Assembly (NCBI RefSeq): GCF_000423185.1
Contig: NZ_AUHM01000013.1
Location: 124,001-188,000 of the forward strand
DNA: 64,000 nucleotides
Direction of reading: 5' to 3'
Origin: Inquilinus limosus DSM 16000
GTDB taxonomy: Bacteria; Pseudomonadota; Alphaproteobacteria; DSM-16000; Inquilinaceae
Position numbers and translations under genes: made by a program. The notes under the pieces are model-generated. The model was not told the origin of the DNA. It was given only the letters and a program-made list of their open reading frames with translations, and did not search any database. Shown here piece by piece: positions 62,894 to 64,000 of this stretch (the first letter of the stretch is position 1; each line of letters begins with the position of its first letter).

Positions 62894-64000
<1,107 letters not shown>

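Overview
This is a very GC-rich window with dense, mostly intact, often 4-bp-overlapping genes. It looks chromosomal and alphaproteobacterial. Supporting signs are the order infA / maf / RNase G / yacG next to a low-molecular-weight phosphatase, a UPF0262 gene and hisD, plus a DUF2948 gene next to murA, together with Pqi, Cox and ThiBPQ systems. A free-living Rhodospirillales-like soil or plant-associated heterotroph fits best; the genus is inferred only and not proven. No rRNA, CRISPR array, transposase or phage genes were seen.

Layout. 1-2766 (minus): an acetoin-dehydrogenase-type operon (E1 alpha, E1 beta, E2 cut by the window edge). 3217-7272: an exported lipoprotein and the PqiABC lipid-transport operon. 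7313-8847 (minus): an OmpA-type lipoprotein and a lytic transglycosylase. 9022-16054: a FadR-type regulator, a Cys/Met-metabolism PLP enzyme, an ABC importer without an ATPase, a formamidase/acetamidase and an atypical signal peptidase I. 16074-17041 (minus): a 1-Cys peroxiredoxin and an orphan AbrB/VapB antitoxin. 17132-20662: promoter, TPP riboswitch and thiBPQ. 20664-22112 (minus): an ion antiporter.

22300-37662 holds a form II CO-dehydrogenase-like molybdenum hydroxylase (coxG, S, L, M). Its maturation set (MoxR, CoxE-like VWA protein, two-piece XdhC, MoCF/MobA fusion, NifU-like scaffold) lies downstream. A thaumatin-like secreted protein, a class III adenylate cyclase, an SDR and a Tat-type class V aminotransferase lie between the two halves. 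37723-45516 carries small hydrolases, an amidotransferase plus FAD amine oxidase pair, a 5'-nucleotidase, a patatin, and an AraC regulator divergent from an Fsr-like exporter. 45593-49196 has a DUF6615-like protein, an OatA-like acyltransferase and a methyltransferase. A tRNA-Phe follows.

49420-55376 (minus) is the conserved yacG - rng - maf - infA - phosphatase - UPF0262 - hisD - hisG block, interrupted by a Phd/PIN toxin-antitoxin pair. 55638-62436 holds pgm, a TetR regulator, a Sel1/peptidoglycan-binding lipoprotein and an NMT1/THI5-type ABC importer. 62449-64000 (minus) has DUF2948 and murA (5' end outside the window).

The window is unusually rich in perfect inverted repeats in and around genes: a three-copy palindromic repeat family, a 15-bp-stem hairpin at the thiB/thiP junction, twin palindromes at the coxE/xdhC junction, a 12-bp-stem hairpin before the DUF6615 gene, and tandem hairpins leading into the Fsr-like gene. 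These, the split Cox locus and the thaumatin-like protein are the parts most worth a second look. I do not claim a demonstrated new system.
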